Of a stretch of 64,000 bases of DNA, positions 26,387-36,202 are shown one piece after another; the stretch's first letter is position 1, and every line of letters begins with the position of its first letter. The translations under genes were made by a program, and so were the position numbers. Source of the stretch: Acidimicrobiales bacterium (GTDB taxonomy: Bacteria > Actinomycetota > Acidimicrobiia > Acidimicrobiales > SZUA-35); NCBI GenBank assembly GCA_013003535.1, contig JABDIY010000058.1:1-64000 (forward strand), given 5' to 3'. The notes beneath the pieces are model-generated. The model searched no databases, was not told where the DNA came from, and worked only from the letters and a program-made list of their open reading frames with translations.

Positions 26387-27454
26387 GTGCCTGCTTCATT
26401 CCTGGACGCCACCACCCTTCCCGCCCTCCTTCGGGCAGCCCATCAGCAACCCGGGATCCCCGGCACTCCTGGGAATCGGGTGCCGGTGTGGTTCATGCGT
26501 CAGGCCGGCCGTTCGCTCCCCGAGTACAAAGAGGTACGGGGCGAAGGCACGATCCTGAACGTGATCGCCGACACCGATCGCGCCACCGAGATCACCCTTC
26601 AGCCGGTCCGCCGGTACGGGGTGGACGCCGCAATCCTTTACTCCGACATCGTCACGCCCGTGTGGGCCGTGGGCTTCGGGATCGACATCACACCCGGAGT
26701 GGGACCTGAATGCGAAGAACCGTTCTCTTCGGCGGCCGACCTGCAACGCCTCCGCCCCCTGGAGGCCAGCGAAGATCTACCGTTTCAAGCTGAGACGATC
26801 CGCAATGTTGTTGCTCAGGCCGGTGTCCCGCTGATCGGTTTCGCCGGCGGACCCTTCACCCTGGCCAGCTACCTGGTGGAGGGCAAGCCATCGAGGACCT
26901 ACACCAAAGTGAAAGCGTTGATGTTCGGTCAGCCCGACCTCTGGCACAAGCTCTCCGATGTTCTCGCGGACATTGCAATTGCAACCCTCACGGCGCAGGT
27001 CGAGGCCGGTGCTTCCATGGTGCAGCTGTTCGACTCGTGGGCGGGGGCACTGCGTCCAGAGCATTACACCGAGTACGTCCTACCCCACTCCACCAAGATC
27101 CTTGCTGCTATGGGTGAATTGGGAGTTCCCAGAACCCATTTCGGGATAAACAGTGGCGAACTTCTCGGTCTCATGGCCGATGCTGGCGCCGACGTGGTTG
27201 GCGTGGATTGGCGCACACCCCTCTCCATCGCCAGAGCCCGCACCGGTGGCAGGGTGGCCTTGCAAGGCAACCTCGATCCGGCGATCACTACCGGAACGTG
27301 GGCGGTGGCCCAAACCGAGACCCTGCGAGTTCTAGCGGACAACGACGGTCATCCGGGCCACATCTTCAATCTTGGGCACGGGGTCATGCCGGAATCGGAC
27401 CCCGGCGTCCTCAAGCAGATCGTGGAACTCGTTCACGAGGAGGGTTCGTGTTGA
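26387..27454 (+). CDS. hemE: Uroporphyrinogen decarboxylase
   Basis: HemE removes the four acetate carboxyls of uroporphyrinogen III to give coproporphyrinogen III. The 355-aa protein has the N-terminal signature PVWFMRQAGRSLPEY near residues 26-40, with conserved Arg residues, and the second signature block GFAGGPFTLASYLVEG. It also has the barrel motif VQLFDSWAGALRPEHY and the C-terminal FNLGHGVMPESDP. Length is normal. Next to cgoX, 44 nt downstream, it supplies the substrate for that enzyme. Confidence 0.97.
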   Translation: MPASFLDATTLPALLRAAHQQPGIPGTPGNRVPVWFMRQAGRSLPEYKEVRGEGTILNVIADTDRATEITLQPVRRYGVDAAILYSDIVTPVWAVGFGIDITPGVGPECEEPFSSAADLQRLRPLEASEDLPFQAETIRNVVAQAGVPLIGFAGGPFTLASYLVEGKPSRTYTKVKALMFGQPDLWHKLSDVLADIAIATLTAQVEAGASMVQLFDSWAGALRPEHYTEYVLPHSTKILAAMGELGVPRTHFGINSGELLGLMADAGADVVGVDWRTPLSIARARTGGRVALQGNLDPAITTGTWAVAQTETLRVLADNDGHPGHIFNLGHGVMPESDPGVLKQIVELVHEEGSC

Positions 27455-27497
27455 ACACAATCCATGACTTCGAGCCGACGAAACCCACGGTCACGCG

Positions 27498-28820
27498 GTG
27501 CGAGTAGCCGTCATTGGCGGTGGTATTGCGGGTCTGACGGCTGCATATGATCTTGCCAATGCTGGAGCCGACGTCACCGTTTTCGAGGCGAGCGATCGGT
27601 GGGGTGGGAAAATCTTCAGCTCTCCGGTGGGGGAGCGACGAGTGGACGCCGGTCCCGATAACTTCCTGGCGAGAGTTCCCGACGCGACGGCCCTCTGTAA
27701 GGAGCTCGGGCTCGGTTCCAGACTCACCGTTCCGGTAGCGCCCGTCCCGGCCTACATTTACCGATCCGGTGCACTGCATCGCTTGCCTGAGGGAACGATG
27801 CTGGGCGTACCCACCGATTTTTCGGCGCTGAAGGGTCTGATTTCCGAGACTGGGATTGAGCGGGCGGAGCTCGACCTTAGCCTTCCAGCCACGCCGATAT
27901 CCTCCGCTACGAGTGTGGATGACTACTGTCGGGCCCGTCTCGGCGACGAGGTCACCGACGTTCTCGTAGATCCACTGGTGGGCGGTATCAACGCTTCATC
28001 GATCAAACACCTGTCGTTTGAGCACGGAGCCGCCCAGCTCTTTGCCGCAGCGCAACGATCACCGTCGTTGGTGGAGGGATTGCGGGCGGCGAGGTCCAAG
28101 GTTGGGGCAACGCTGGGATCGGCCGGGAAGAACGAACCGGTGTTTTACGGGCTCGAAGGTGGCATGGCCACCTTGATCGAGGCGCTGGTAGACCATCTCG
28201 AGCCCCGGTCGGACCTGCGGCTCGGTTCGCCGCTTGTGGAGCTGCCACCGGGCTTCGACAGTGTGATTGTCGCCACCGAAGCGCATGCAGCCGCGCGGTT
28301 GATGGAGCGCCAGCAGCCCGAGGCCAGCGAGTTACTTCACCAGATTCACCACGCCTCCGTGGCTCAGGTCACCATGGAAATTCCCAAAGGGCAGATCGAG
28401 CCGCTCGACGCATCGGGCATCCTGGTGCCGCGTACGGAGGGGATGCTGATGACGGCCTGCACCTGGTTTTCTACCAAGTGGGCTCAGTATGCCTCGCCGG
28501 ATCATTTTCTCGTGCGGATCACCTCCGGCCGTTTCCATGATCAGCGCGCTGCGCTCCTCGGCGATACCGAGCTCATCAACCAGCTCACCCGAGACTTCGC
28601 CACCGTGTACGCCGACCCCGGAGAGCCGCATTCGGTTCGGGTTGTGCGATGGCCCAATGCTTTCCCACAATATCAACCGGGGCATGCGGCCCTGGTCGAC
28701 GAGATCGATGAGGCGCTCTCCGAGTCGAACGTGAAAGTCATCGGGAACTCTTATCGCGGTATCGGCATTCCCGCAACGATCAAGTTGGCCCGGCAAACCG
28801 CTGCAGCAGTTCTTGGCTAG
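27498..28820 (+). CDS. cgoX: FAD-dependent coproporphyrinogen/protoporphyrinogen oxidase
   Basis: A 440-aa flavoprotein of the HemY/CgoX family. The dinucleotide-binding motif VIGGGIAGLTAAYDLANAGA opens the protein, followed by FEASDRWGGKIFS. DPLVGGINASS near residue 155 and the C-terminal GNSYRGIGIPATIKLARQTA are family hallmarks. In bacteria using coproheme decarboxylase, as this one should, the enzyme oxidises coproporphyrinogen III to coproporphyrin III, so CgoX is preferred to HemG/HemY. GTG 27498 follows hemE without a clear ribosome site. Confidence 0.93.
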   Translation: MRVAVIGGGIAGLTAAYDLANAGADVTVFEASDRWGGKIFSSPVGERRVDAGPDNFLARVPDATALCKELGLGSRLTVPVAPVPAYIYRSGALHRLPEGTMLGVPTDFSALKGLISETGIERAELDLSLPATPISSATSVDDYCRARLGDEVTDVLVDPLVGGINASSIKHLSFEHGAAQLFAAAQRSPSLVEGLRAARSKVGATLGSAGKNEPVFYGLEGGMATLIEALVDHLEPRSDLRLGSPLVELPPGFDSVIVATEAHAAARLMERQQPEASELLHQIHHASVAQVTMEIPKGQIEPLDASGILVPRTEGMLMTACTWFSTKWAQYASPDHFLVRITSGRFHDQRAALLGDTELINQLTRDFATVYADPGEPHSVRVVRWPNAFPQYQPGHAALVDEIDEALSESNVKVIGNSYRGIGIPATIKLARQTAAAVLG

Positions 28821-28844
28821 GGAGTTACTTCGAAACTCGTTGTC

Positions 28845-28850
28845 TACACT
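28845..28850 (+). promoter_or_regulatory. -10 candidate for helD
   Basis: TACACT lies 25 nt before TTG 28876, with AAAGGA in between as ribosome site. This would be a leadered transcript starting just after cgoX. Confidence 0.45.
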
Positions 28851-28875
28851 TGACGAGCCCGAAAAGGACACCCGC

Positions 28876-30966
28876 TTGACCAATAACGCTCCACAGGATC
28901 ACCCTGAACTGGCCGCCGAGCAGGCGTTTCTCGACCATGCTCACCGACGGCTGGAGGCAACGAAGCAAGAGGCGCTCCAGCTCCAAACCATGGTCGAGGT
29001 AGGCCAGGGTGGCACCAACCAGGCGCGGTGGGAACGTGAAGTGATCAACGAGAACATCGCGGGCCGCCTCGCCAAACTCGAGCTCGGGCAACGGTCGCTG
29101 TGTTTTGGTCGGATAGACCAGACCGAGGAGTCCGGTGGCTACTCCTACCACATCGGTCGGATTGCCGTTGCCGACTCCGATGCAGAACCACTGATCGTGG
29201 ACTGGCGGGCGCCGGTCGCTGAACCGTTCTTCCGTGCCACCGGGTCTGATTCCATGGGTCTGGTTCGACGCCGTCACTTCATGAGCCGCGGAACTCGACT
29301 TCTCGGATTAGAGGACGAATTTTTCGGTTCCGCCCGGACCGCAGATCAGGTGACCGTCAACGGTCACGAGCTCCGGGGCGAGGGCGCCCTGGTGGCGGCT
29401 CTGCGGGCATCTCGGACCGGTCGGTTGGGTGACATCGTTGGCACAATTCAGGCTGAGCAGGACGAGATCATCAGGGCGCCTCTGCCCGGGATTCTGGTGG
29501 TGCAAGGTGGCCCCGGCACCGGGAAGACCGTCGTGGCGCTCCACCGGGCGGCCTATCTGCTGTACACCCATCGGTTTCCCTTGGACGGCCAAGGTGTTCT
29601 CGTGGTTGGACCCAACCGTCTCTTTCTCGGCTACATAGAGCAGGTTCTGCCATCGCTCGGTGAGGCCGGCGTACATCTTCATGTGCTGGGCGACCTCGTG
29701 CACGGCGTTCGGGTTCGAGGTCGAGATGACCTCGATGCGGCGCGGATCAAAGGCGACTTGCGCATGGTGTCGGTTCTGCATCGGGCCGTGAGAGATCGCC
29801 AACGACCGCTGCGAAGAGATTTGCGCGTTGGCTATGGATCACGGGTCATGCGTCTGTCGATTGGTCAGTCCGAGCGAATCGTCAAACAGGCTCGCGAGAG
29901 ATTCGGCAACCACAATGCCGCCCGGGCGTTCGTGCAACGCGAGGTCTACCAGACGCTCGTACAGAATCACGCTGACGCCGAGGATCTCGATGTCAACGAA
30001 GTTCGCGACGTCCTCAAACTTGACCGGTCGGTGCGCGAGGCCCTGGAGTGGATGTGGCCACTCCTCAGTCCCGCCCAGCTGCTGCACGATCTCTTCGGTT
30101 CCAAGGCCCTGCTCCGCTCGGCAGGACGCCGGTTGACTCTCGATGAACGCAATGCTTTGTTCCGTCCATGGGAGCAGCGTGGGCAGTTGGCGCGGCGAAT
30201 TTGGACCGCCGACGATGTCCCGTTGTTAGATGAGGCCCGAGAAATCCTTGGCCGGTTGCCGAAGGAGACCGTCGACGACGACCCCCGGACCTACGGGCAC
30301 ATCGTGGTCGACGAGGCCCAGGATCTCTCGCCTCTGCAACTTCGGATGCTCACCCGGCGGTCGCTCAGCGGCTCCATGACGATCGTAGGAGATATCGCCC
30401 AGAGCACCGGAGCGTGGGCCCACAACTCTTGGGATGAGATTCTGGACCACCTGCCGGACCGGCGGGTGCCTCAGAACCGCGAGCTGACCGTGGGCTACCG
30501 TATTCCCGGTCCGCTGATGGCGCTGGCTGCGAAAGTTCTGCCGCTTGCGGCCCCCGAGCTGTCCCCTCCGGTCTCGGTTCGGTCCGACGGCGAAGCCCCG
30601 CAGGTGATCGATGTGCGCCCTGACGAGCTGATCGCCCAAGTGGTTGTTTCGGTTCGCGCTCAGGAGAACGAAGGGACCAGCGGCAACGTTGCCGTTATCG
30701 TGCCAACCTCACTCGAGGACGAGGTCGATGCTGCGCTCGCTGACGCCGGGATCACGGCCGGGCGGGCCCCCCGAGACAACCTTGACAGCCATATCACGAT
30801 CGTCCCGGTGAGCCTGGTGAAAGGCCTGGAGGTAGACACCTCGATCATCGTGGCGCCAGATCGAATCGTGGCCGAGAATCCGCAGGGCTACCGGAGCCTT
30901 TATGTTGCGATGACCCGAGCTACCCAGCGCATGGTCATTATCGGCCCGCTGCCTGCGGAGATCTGA
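28876..30966 (+). CDS. helD: HelD-like UvrD-family ATPase (RNA polymerase recycling)
   Basis: A 696-aa superfamily 1 motor protein. The N-terminal coiled coil (ELAAEQAFLDHAHRRLEA) and the segment WRAPVAEPFFRA are typical of HelD, which removes stalled RNA polymerase from DNA in Gram-positive bacteria; some actinobacterial members give rifampicin tolerance. Walker A QGGPGTGKTVVALHRAAYLL is near residue 210, Walker B HIVVDEAQDLSPLQLRML, and motif VI YVAMTRATQRMVI is near the C-terminus. The open frame extends to TTG 28813, but TTG 28876 is preferred because AAAGGA precedes it and the coiled coil starts soon after. Codon 1 would be TTG. Confidence 0.88.
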   Translation: MTNNAPQDHPELAAEQAFLDHAHRRLEATKQEALQLQTMVEVGQGGTNQARWEREVINENIAGRLAKLELGQRSLCFGRIDQTEESGGYSYHIGRIAVADSDAEPLIVDWRAPVAEPFFRATGSDSMGLVRRRHFMSRGTRLLGLEDEFFGSARTADQVTVNGHELRGEGALVAALRASRTGRLGDIVGTIQAEQDEIIRAPLPGILVVQGGPGTGKTVVALHRAAYLLYTHRFPLDGQGVLVVGPNRLFLGYIEQVLPSLGEAGVHLHVLGDLVHGVRVRGRDDLDAARIKGDLRMVSVLHRAVRDRQRPLRRDLRVGYGSRVMRLSIGQSERIVKQARERFGNHNAARAFVQREVYQTLVQNHADAEDLDVNEVRDVLKLDRSVREALEWMWPLLSPAQLLHDLFGSKALLRSAGRRLTLDERNALFRPWEQRGQLARRIWTADDVPLLDEAREILGRLPKETVDDDPRTYGHIVVDEAQDLSPLQLRMLTRRSLSGSMTIVGDIAQSTGAWAHNSWDEILDHLPDRRVPQNRELTVGYRIPGPLMALAAKVLPLAAPELSPPVSVRSDGEAPQVIDVRPDELIAQVVVSVRAQENEGTSGNVAVIVPTSLEDEVDAALADAGITAGRAPRDNLDSHITIVPVSLVKGLEVDTSIIVAPDRIVAENPQGYRSLYVAMTRATQRMVIIGPLPAEI

Positions 30967-30969
30967 ACG

Positions 30970-31899
30970 TTACGTGCCGACCAGGCGGGCCACAACCGGG
31001 GCGAACGAGTCGATGTCCTCGGCTCCGAGGGTGATGTAAGAAAAGCCGTAGATCTCCCGGCGCTCGATGAGCGTTTCGGCTATCTGTTCCGTCGTTCCTA
31101 CCACTGCCAGTGGCGACGCGAGCGCGGCCTCCTTATCCATCCCGAGACCGGGACCCAATGCGTCGGCAGTCCCATCGCGATCATCGGTGATCATGGCGAG
31201 GAAGATCCGGATCTGGAGTTCGACGTTTTCGAATCGGTCTCCGGCGCCTTCTTTGACCCAACGTACCTTCTCGGCGTAGCGCTCAGCAGTTGCATCGGCG
31301 GCGGTGGATTCATCGATCACCCCCGAACGGAGATTCGGGTTGACTCCCACGATGTCGGCGTGTTTGCCGGCCAAGCGAAGCATCCGTGGGCCACCCCCGC
31401 CGATCAGGATTGGCACTGGGTGCTGCACCGGTTTAGGCGTGAGGTCCAATTCGGTCACGGTGTAATGGTTCCCGGAGTGCGAGAACGGTCCGTCGTCAAA
31501 CAGACCCCGAAGGATCTCCACTGTTTCCATCATCCGTTCGATCCGAACGCCGGGCCGGTCGTAGCTCATCCCGGCAGCGTCGTAGTCAGATTTCATCCAA
31601 CCGGCACCGATTCCCAGTTCCAGTCGACCTTCAGAGAGAACGTCCAGTGTTGCCATCTCACTGGCGAAGGTCACTGGATGGCGGTAGTCGTTACACCAAA
31701 CCAGCGCCCCAACCCGAAGCGTTGTGGTGGCATCGGCAGCCGCCATGAGTGCGGGGGTGGGGGAGAGCTGGCCATCAAAATGATCCGGCAGGCTCAGCGA
31801 GGAATAACCGAGATCCTCGATCTTCTTGGCCTGTTCCACCCATTCGCTCCGGGAGTTGGCAGATTTGGCTTGAATGGCGAATCGGAATGGTCTTGGCAC
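30970..31899 (-). CDS. F420-dependent LLM-class oxidoreductase
   Basis: A 309-aa luciferase-like monooxygenase-fold protein resembling the MSMEG_2516-type F420-dependent subgroup. Matching segments are RFAIQAKSANSRSEWVEQAK at the start, YSSLSLPDHFDGQLSPTPAL, RVGALVWCNDYRHPVTFASE and LELGIGAGWMKSDYDAAGM. These enzymes use coenzyme F420 as hydride carrier; the substrate is not predictable. It ends 3 bp from the convergent helD stop. Confidence 0.9.
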   Translation of the reverse strand: MPRPFRFAIQAKSANSRSEWVEQAKKIEDLGYSSLSLPDHFDGQLSPTPALMAAADATTTLRVGALVWCNDYRHPVTFASEMATLDVLSEGRLELGIGAGWMKSDYDAAGMSYDRPGVRIERMMETVEILRGLFDDGPFSHSGNHYTVTELDLTPKPVQHPVPILIGGGGPRMLRLAGKHADIVGVNPNLRSGVIDESTAADATAERYAEKVRWVKEGAGDRFENVELQIRIFLAMITDDRDGTADALGPGLGMDKEAALASPLAVVGTTEQIAETLIERREIYGFSYITLGAEDIDSFAPVVARLVGT

Positions 31900-31905
31900 C
31901 TGTCG

Positions 31906-31911
31906 ATTCTA
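31906..31911 (-). promoter_or_regulatory. -10 box, leaderless LLM oxidoreductase gene
   Basis: TAGAAT on the minus strand, 6 nt before GTG 31899. Confidence 0.7.
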
Positions 31912-31985
31912 AGGCCCGCGTCCTTAGTTGACAGCGGTGAGCAGTGAGTCAGTGAAAATCGGTGCGCAACGGTCGCAACTCTTGC

Positions 31986-31991
31986 GAGAAT
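31986..31991 (+). promoter_or_regulatory. -10 box of the MFS/SNF2/SWIM operon
   Basis: GAGAAT, then GGGGGG and ATG 31998. The start 12 codons inside the longer open frame is chosen from this spacing. Confidence 0.45.
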
Positions 31992-31997
31992 GGGGGG

Positions 31998-33161
31998 ATG
32001 CATCGGCTGGCCTACCTCCTCGAGTTCCTCGTCGTAGCGAGCATCGGTGCAGTATTCGTTTTCCTTTCCGACATTCAGGACACCTATGGGATCCCCGGGT
32101 GGGGAATCGGTCTCATTGCAGCAGTGGGATTTCTTTCCACGTTCCCCGTGACCTTGGCGGTCTCACCGCTAGCCGATCGGGGCTACACCGGTATCCTGAT
32201 CGTGGCTACGGCGATCTTGGCAATCGCGGGAAATCTACTCTTCGGTTTCGGAGACTCCCTGAGTGACTTCGTGATCTCCCGGGGCCTCTTGGGCGCTGCT
32301 ATCGGGACCGGTGGTGTTTCGATTCGGAAGGCTCTCATCGGATTGGACGTAGCCGGAAGCGGCAAGAAGCTTGGCCGTTTGCTCAGCGTGGGAGTGGCGG
32401 GTTTCATCCTGGGCCCGCCGTTGGCGGCCCAGCTCCAGCAGTACGGATTCGCTACGGTCTTCGTGGTTTTTGCCGTTGCAACAGCGGTCTGTGCGGTCCC
32501 GGTGGCCATCTGGGCTTGGAACGTTCCCTTGTCAACGTCCCCGATGACCTTGCGGTCGTCGCTGAGCCTTTTCCGCAATCCCACCGTGCAAGGAGCCGGG
32601 CTCGGCTATGCCCTACTGCTCGGTAGCGTAGGAATCTTCGATGCAACGATCGACATCTATCTGGATGACCTCGGGGCCAGTAATCGGATGATCGGACTCA
32701 TCCTCCTCGTGATCGGCATGCCTCTGCTGCTCCTGCCGGGATGGGCCGGAGCGTTTGTGGAGCGGCGCGACCCGAAGAAGATCATGCTGTTGGTCATGGC
32801 GGCAAGTGTTGTGACGATCACCGGCTATGGCCTGATCCCGGCGCTTTACGCTTTCGCTGTTGCTGGCATCGCCCACAGCACTGTGGAGGCTATTGCGTTC
32901 CCCGCCTCGCAGGTGGTCACCGTGATCGAGACCGGGGCGTCCAAAGCTGCTAGCGGTCAGGCGATGATGGAGGCCGCCGGTGCCATTACGGGCGGCATGG
33001 GTGCGTTTCTCGGACCGGTGGTCTATGAACAGATTGGTGCCCGGGCGATGTACCTGCTGTATGGCTCCATCGTCTTCGCAGGTGTCGTGGTGATTCGAAA
33101 TCGTTTCTCCCGTCCGGTGGTCTTGCCGATCGTGCCGGAGGGCGCACCGGTGGTGGTATGA
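31998..33161 (+). CDS. MFS transporter
   Basis: A 387-aa polytopic protein with about 12 hydrophobic helices. The inter-helix loop VSPLADRGYTGILIVA near residues 55-70 is a degenerate MFS motif A, and PGWAGAFVERRDPKKIMLLV near residue 250 is its second-half counterpart. The substrate is unknown. Its stop overlaps the SNF2 helicase start (ATGA), an unusual coupling of a transporter with a helicase. Confidence 0.85.
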   Translation: MHRLAYLLEFLVVASIGAVFVFLSDIQDTYGIPGWGIGLIAAVGFLSTFPVTLAVSPLADRGYTGILIVATAILAIAGNLLFGFGDSLSDFVISRGLLGAAIGTGGVSIRKALIGLDVAGSGKKLGRLLSVGVAGFILGPPLAAQLQQYGFATVFVVFAVATAVCAVPVAIWAWNVPLSTSPMTLRSSLSLFRNPTVQGAGLGYALLLGSVGIFDATIDIYLDDLGASNRMIGLILLVIGMPLLLLPGWAGAFVERRDPKKIMLLVMAASVVTITGYGLIPALYAFAVAGIAHSTVEAIAFPASQVVTVIETGASKAASGQAMMEAAGAITGGMGAFLGPVVYEQIGARAMYLLYGSIVFAGVVVIRNRFSRPVVLPIVPEGAPVVV

Positions 33162-36100
33162 CCGCAGTCGCCGGGGCGGTGAGTTTCGCCTCGACACAGC
33201 TCACCACCAAAGCCCTACAGGGGCTTGTCGCCACGTTCATCCCCGCCGATCGGCCCCGACTCGGCCGGGTGGCCTTTTGGGATCCGGCGGTGGTCGACAC
33301 CCTTCCCGACAGCTCGCTCGATCGGATCCAAGTTGTCCTCGGCGACGGCGCGGAACACGCCGTTTGGGGCACCACCTTCGACCTTCCCGAAGTGCTCGAC
33401 TGGCTCGTCGCATTGCCCAGGTCTGCCGAGCTTCACAACTCATTTCATGCCCTGGCGATCACTGCTCGATTGGCGTTGGATTTGATAGCTCGGGGTCGGT
33501 TACTTCCATGGATCACCGACAATGGGTTCGATGCTTGGCGCATCGACCCGATCGACGCGGAGCATGCGATGTATTTGGATCGCATCGCACAGGGCACATC
33601 GGCGTTCACCCACTGTGCAGTTGTCGAGGCATCCGATCCTGATAATCCGGCGATCGCTAGTGCGGCTGGCACGCTACGGCGGGTTCTCGATGCGGTCGCG
33701 GACTGCTTGGTTCGATCACCAGCCGCGGCACGAATCCTTGGCAACCCCGCCTTCGCAGACCCGGCCGGTCTGAAGATTCCGCACCTCAAGCCGTGGCTCA
33801 CGGAGGTAGCCCAGCCGTACGCCGCCGGCTGTCGTCTTCTCATCAGCGCCATCCCTCCGGAGGAGGAACCGGGGATCGAAGGAGGCTTCGAACGCAGTTT
33901 TTCGGCGGCCGATTTCGCCGACTTCGACCCCGGTGATCATGTTGCCGCGGTCAACTTCGACGCCGCAATGCAGAGCCTGCGGCGAGGATCGGCTCCCCGA
34001 AACACCAAACCCATATCCGATGAAGGCTGGTTCTTGGCCTTCAGCCTTCGCAGTTCCCGGGATCGGACCATCGAGGTCGGGGCATTGGACTTGTGGGCCC
34101 AGCCTCATGATGTTCTCGAAGTCCTAGGCGACGAAGCGGAGAGCGAGTTTCTCATCGGTCTCCGCCAGGCCTCGCTGATCTGTCCGTTGCTTCACAGAGC
34201 GATGGAGGAAGCCGCACCCACCGGAGTACACATCACCGAGGTTGAGATCCTGGAATTCATTGACTCTGTCGATGAACTTCAGCAGGCGGGTATTGAGGTG
34301 CGGTGGCCTGGCTACGCTGCAAACGCAACTATTGAGCAACGTCGGTTGGTTTCGGCAACCGCTCCGGCCGGGGAACTGCCTTCCATGCTCGATTTGGAGT
34401 CTCTCCTAACCGTGCAGTGGGAAGTCTTCCTGAATGGCGTGGCTCTCACTGCGGCCGAACTTGAAACGCTCGCCACCGCGAAACAACCGATCGTTCGCAT
34501 CCGGAACCAGTGGGTGGTGCTGGACGAGGAGCAACGGAGACGATTGGCGAACCCACCCCCCAAGCCCAGCGCCGCCGAGGTCATGGCCGAACTGGCTGCA
34601 GCTGACGCGGAGGCCTACGCCGCCGAGCAGCCGGGTGCCACACTGTTCGATGACTCCAGCGAAGCGGGAGCGAGCGGCGCGCTGTATTCCCTGGGCGGAA
34701 CGATGGTGCCCTTCGCTCAGGCGTTCCGGACGTTGCGGGATGATTCGCCGGTCACTGAGCCAATGGGGCTGAACGCCACGCTGCGGGAGTACCAAAGGAT
34801 TGGTGTCGGCTGGCTGAAGAAGATCACCGATCTCGGCGTAGGTGGAGTCCTGGCTGATGACATGGGCCTCGGGAAGACCATTCAGGTTCTGGCGCTTCAT
34901 GCCGAGACGGGCGGTCCCACTCTGGTGGTGTGCCCAACATCGCTTTTGGTCAATTGGGAACGGGAGGCGGCCACGTTTGTTCCCGGGGCAATTGTGCATC
35001 GCTATCACGGCCCCAACCGTTCCCTTCCCAACCAGCTTTCACTGAATCACATCATCCTGACTACCTATGGGGTGGTCCGCGCTGACCATGAGAGCCTTGC
35101 TCACTGGAACTGGAAGCTTGTGGTTGCGGACGAGGCCCAGGCAATGAAAAACCCTCGCAGTCGCACCGCCATAGCGCTTCGCCAGATCCGCGCCGGTACT
35201 CGGATTGCCCTGACGGGCACCCCGGTGGAGAACAAGCTCTTCGAACTCTGGAGCATTGTGACCTGGTTGATGCCGGGCTATCTGGGTAGCCAAGCCGACT
35301 TCCGGCGTCGCTTTGTCACGCCGATCGAACGAGACAGTGATCCGGTTGCTACCAAGCGGCTTCAGGCCATGGTGGCGCCGATTTTGCTGCGGCGGAAGAA
35401 GTCCGATCCCGGTATCGCTCCGGAACTACCAGACAAGATCGAACGAGATGTGATGATCTCGCTGACCGCGGAGCAAATCACCCTTTACCGCGCCACCGTC
35501 AAGTCCGCCGAGGAGGATCTGGCCCGGGCCAAGAACGAAATCTCCCGGCAGGGGATGGTGCTACGAATGCTTACCGCACTGAAACAGATCACCAACCATC
35601 CTGCTCAGTATTTGGGTGAGAGCGGCCCTCTCCCCAACCGTTCCGGCAAGCTGGACCATCTCTTCGAGTTGGTCTCAGCTGCAGCCGAGAACGGTGAGTC
35701 AGCCTTGATCTTCACCCAGTACGTCAAGATGGGCACCCTGGTGTCCAACTTCCTCTCCGGCCAGGGATTGACGGTTGGCTTCCTGAACGGCTCGAGTTCC
35801 GTCGCCGAACGTGAGGAATTGGTGGACAACTTCCAAAGCGGAGACCTGCCGTTCTTGATTCTGTCGCTGAAGGCGGGGGGAACCGGGCTCAACCTAACTC
35901 AAGCCAGTCATGTGATTCACTACGACCGATGGTGGAATCCCGCGGTGGAGGATCAGGCCACCGATCGTGCGTACCGCATCGGGCAGGACAAGACGGTCAT
36001 CGTGCATCGCATGATCGCGACGGGAACGGTGGAGGAACGGGTTGCCGAGATGTTGGAGAAGAAGCGGGGCCTTGCTGATGCTGTGCTGGCCGGTGGGGAG

Positions 36101-36202
36101 GCCTGGATCGGAAAGCTGTCCAACGAGGAACTCACCGAACTGGTCCGCTTTGATGATCCGTCCGTTCCCGAAACCCGCGGGAAGAGCTCAAGGACTCGTT
36201 GA
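33158..36202 (+). CDS. SNF2-family DEAD/DEAH helicase
   Basis: A 1014-aa protein with a 520-residue N-terminal region found in bacterial SNF2-associated helicases and a complete C-terminal SWI2/SNF2 motor. Motif I is VLADDMGLGKTIQVLALHA near residue 565, with LVVCPTSLLVNWERE as motif Ia. The motif II position reads VVADEAQAMKNPRS, motif III ALTGTPVENKLFELWSI, motif V LKAGGTGLNLTQAS and motif VI DQATDRAYRIGQDK. Such proteins translocate on double-stranded DNA and remodel bound complexes; Mycobacterium HelZ-type proteins are comparable. Translational overlaps link it to the MFS gene before and the SWIM gene after. Confidence 0.93.
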   Translation: MTAVAGAVSFASTQLTTKALQGLVATFIPADRPRLGRVAFWDPAVVDTLPDSSLDRIQVVLGDGAEHAVWGTTFDLPEVLDWLVALPRSAELHNSFHALAITARLALDLIARGRLLPWITDNGFDAWRIDPIDAEHAMYLDRIAQGTSAFTHCAVVEASDPDNPAIASAAGTLRRVLDAVADCLVRSPAAARILGNPAFADPAGLKIPHLKPWLTEVAQPYAAGCRLLISAIPPEEEPGIEGGFERSFSAADFADFDPGDHVAAVNFDAAMQSLRRGSAPRNTKPISDEGWFLAFSLRSSRDRTIEVGALDLWAQPHDVLEVLGDEAESEFLIGLRQASLICPLLHRAMEEAAPTGVHITEVEILEFIDSVDELQQAGIEVRWPGYAANATIEQRRLVSATAPAGELPSMLDLESLLTVQWEVFLNGVALTAAELETLATAKQPIVRIRNQWVVLDEEQRRRLANPPPKPSAAEVMAELAAADAEAYAAEQPGATLFDDSSEAGASGALYSLGGTMVPFAQAFRTLRDDSPVTEPMGLNATLREYQRIGVGWLKKITDLGVGGVLADDMGLGKTIQVLALHAETGGPTLVVCPTSLLVNWEREAATFVPGAIVHRYHGPNRSLPNQLSLNHIILTTYGVVRADHESLAHWNWKLVVADEAQAMKNPRSRTAIALRQIRAGTRIALTGTPVENKLFELWSIVTWLMPGYLGSQADFRRRFVTPIERDSDPVATKRLQAMVAPILLRRKKSDPGIAPELPDKIERDVMISLTAEQITLYRATVKSAEEDLARAKNEISRQGMVLRMLTALKQITNHPAQYLGESGPLPNRSGKLDHLFELVSAAAENGESALIFTQYVKMGTLVSNFLSGQGLTVGFLNGSSSVAEREELVDNFQSGDLPFLILSLKAGGTGLNLTQASHVIHYDRWWNPAVEDQATDRAYRIGQDKTVIVHRMIATGTVEERVAEMLEKKRGLADAVLAGGEAWIGKLSNEELTELVRFDDPSVPETRGKSSRTR

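Noticed and set aside
25416-26399. 327-codon antisense frame over lnt
   Set aside because: It is a shadow of lnt, with no plausible start signals.
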